Assembly: GCA_023392535.1 (NCBI GenBank)
Contig: JAEVYY010000019.1
Span: 124,001-188,000, forward strand
Direction of reading: 5' to 3'
Source of the DNA: Bacillota bacterium
Lineage (GTDB): Bacteria; Bacillota; Clostridia; Lachnospirales; Lachnospiraceae
DNA length: 64,000 nucleotides
A program made the translations under genes and the position numbers. Positions 63,061 to 64,000 of this stretch are shown piece by piece. How positions within the stretch are numbered: the first letter of the stretch is position 1; every line of letters starts with the position of its first letter. The notes beneath the pieces were generated by a model. That model saw only the letters and a list, made by a program, of their open reading frames with translations, searched no databases and was not told the DNA's origin.

Positions 63061-63951
63061 TTATACTTGAACATTGTATGGAATTCTTTGGAATCTGTAT
63101 TTATCATATTCTTTTCCATTTTTTTTAATTTTCTTTAAAAAATGAAAACCTAGTTTTTTACACAAACATAGAGATGCAATATTCTCTTTTTCAATATTGG
63201 CATCAATCAGGGTGATACCAAGTGTCTCTTCCGCAAACTTTAAAACAGCACTACATACTTCATAGCCATAACCTTGTCTTTGATATTCTTCAGCAATCAG
63301 ATAGCCCAATTCAAGTGCGCCATTTTCATTTTCATCATAAGATTCCAATCCGGCTCTTCCTATAATGTTACCTTGCTTTTTTTCGATGATTATCCATGTA
63401 CCATACTCATAAAATTCATAAACATGTTTGATGTAATTTCTGGTATATTCTTTTTCTTTTTCAATCGGCGAATAAAGTGGTTCCATAAATCTTCCCACAG
63501 CTGGCGATTCATATATTCTTGCGACAGCTTCCACATCTTTCACCGTAATTTCACGTAGGATGCAGCGCTTCGTTTCCAGTATATCCCATGGTATCCCATG
63601 ATATCTGCGGTATACCCGTTCCAGGTATTCCATATTTAAAACATTCATGTTCTCTATAGCATATGGAATTTGAAAAAAATGGTTCCTTATTTCATCATGT
63701 AAAAATAAAATAACTGGAATGGATCTTTCCTTACATTTGTTGCAAACATCACTATTATCAGAAATTATGATGGTACCACTTCCACGGTCTGGTACAGAAT
63801 CCAAATATAGTTCTATTTCTTTCTGTTTTATACATCGGATTACTTCAATACGAGAATCCTTTGTGATAGGGATATTCTTTCTCAATTTTTCTGAATCAAC
63901 ATACATTATTAACTTTTTCACATACTGCTGTCTTACTATCTTTTCACCCAT
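63061..63951 (-). CDS. GNAT acetyltransferase with an N-terminal non-catalytic domain
   Basis: The product has 296 residues. The C-terminal half (about 130-296) is a RimJ/RimL-type GNAT acetyltransferase with ALELGYLIAEEYQRQGYGYEV, the acetyl-CoA-binding Q/RxxGxG region, and IEKENIASLCLCKKLGFHF. The N-terminal half (about 16-125, IEVIRCIKQKEIELYLDSVP, TIIISDNSDVCNKCKERSI) resembles a truncated HAD-like fold seen fused to GNAT domains in Lachnospiraceae; catalytic aspartates are not evident. The substrate is unknown. The ribosome binding site before the ATG at 63951 is weak, so the start is uncertain (another ATG lies 15 codons in). Confidence 0.8.
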   Translation of the reverse strand: MGEKIVRQQYVKKLIMYVDSEKLRKNIPITKDSRIEVIRCIKQKEIELYLDSVPDRGSGTIIISDNSDVCNKCKERSIPVILFLHDEIRNHFFQIPYAIENMNVLNMEYLERVYRRYHGIPWDILETKRCILREITVKDVEAVARIYESPAVGRFMEPLYSPIEKEKEYTRNYIKHVYEFYEYGTWIIIEKKQGNIIGRAGLESYDENENGALELGYLIAEEYQRQGYGYEVCSAVLKFAEETLGITLIDANIEKENIASLCLCKKLGFHFLKKIKKNGKEYDKYRFQRIPYNVQV

Positions 63952-64000
63952 TGCTATTTTCTATTATTTTCTGTTTGCAGGTTCAATATGAATTGTTTTG

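Noticed and set aside
1..64000. tRNA or rRNA genes, CRISPR arrays, insertion sequences, prophage or integrated element
   Set aside because: I found no cloverleaf-like sequences, no spaced identical repeats, no transposase, integrase or phage genes, and no clear base-composition break.

Overview
The window is chromosomal DNA from a low-GC Firmicute, most likely a Lachnospiraceae member (Clostridium cluster XIVa) that lives on plant polysaccharides. The evidence is the clostridial housekeeping order ireB-ruvX-DUF1292-fur-rnjA-ylbF, an hrcA-grpE-dnaK-dnaJ operon with a CIRCE operator, a DUF6465 protein, and a beta-mannan uptake locus of the kind known from Roseburia. I see no rRNA, tRNA, CRISPR array, insertion sequence or prophage gene. 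Almost every gene is on the minus strand; the exceptions are an HPr-like gene, an AraC regulator and one two-component system.

Layout. 1-5830 (minus): RNA and cell-envelope housekeeping genes (trmR fragment, MltG-like protein, YlbF, RNase J, Fur, DUF1292, RuvX, IreB, MtaB). 5933-6163 (plus): an HPr-like protein that keeps the regulatory serine but lacks the phosphocarrier histidine. 6275-15385: thiI with its cysteine desulfurase, rsmE, prmA and the HrcA-controlled chaperone operon. 15565-17463: two unknown envelope proteins behind an operator-like inverted repeat, and a DUF6465 protein. 17585-25930: the phosphate regulon (phoR, phoP, Na/Pi symporter, phoU, pstBACS), with Pho-box-like 11-bp repeats before both transcription units. 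26139-28202: uppP and an aminotransferase.

28221-49321 is a mannan/galactoglucomannan oligosaccharide utilization locus of about 21 kb. A solute-binding lipoprotein and two permeases import oligosaccharides; there is no ATPase gene here, so a shared one is probably used. A CE17-type esterase removes acetyl groups, two GH36 enzymes remove galactose, a 2-epimerase converts the reducing-end mannose to glucose, two GH130 phosphorylases release mannose 1-phosphate, and a GH2 beta-mannosidase and a GH1 beta-glucosidase trim ends. The GH1 is fused in frame to a complete class I mannose-6-phosphate isomerase, which feeds mannose into glycolysis. One AraC and two LacI regulators flank the units. No endo-mannanase is present in the window.

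49451-53108: a GntR-controlled ABC exporter, a Nudix hydrolase and an orphan protein. 54817-58361: a compact module of a Cthe_2159-like carbohydrate-binding lipoprotein, a DUF4956 membrane protein and a VTC-type polyphosphate polymerase domain protein, divergent from an OmpR/kinase pair, with 11-bp direct repeats between them. This is the best candidate here for an undescribed system. 58369-60941: a secreted SGNH hydrolase translationally linked to a DUF5722 protein that looks like a clan GH-A glycosidase. 61129-63951: amt, glnB and a GNAT acetyltransferase. Where an in-frame start with a clear ribosome binding site existed, I preferred it over the longest open frame.
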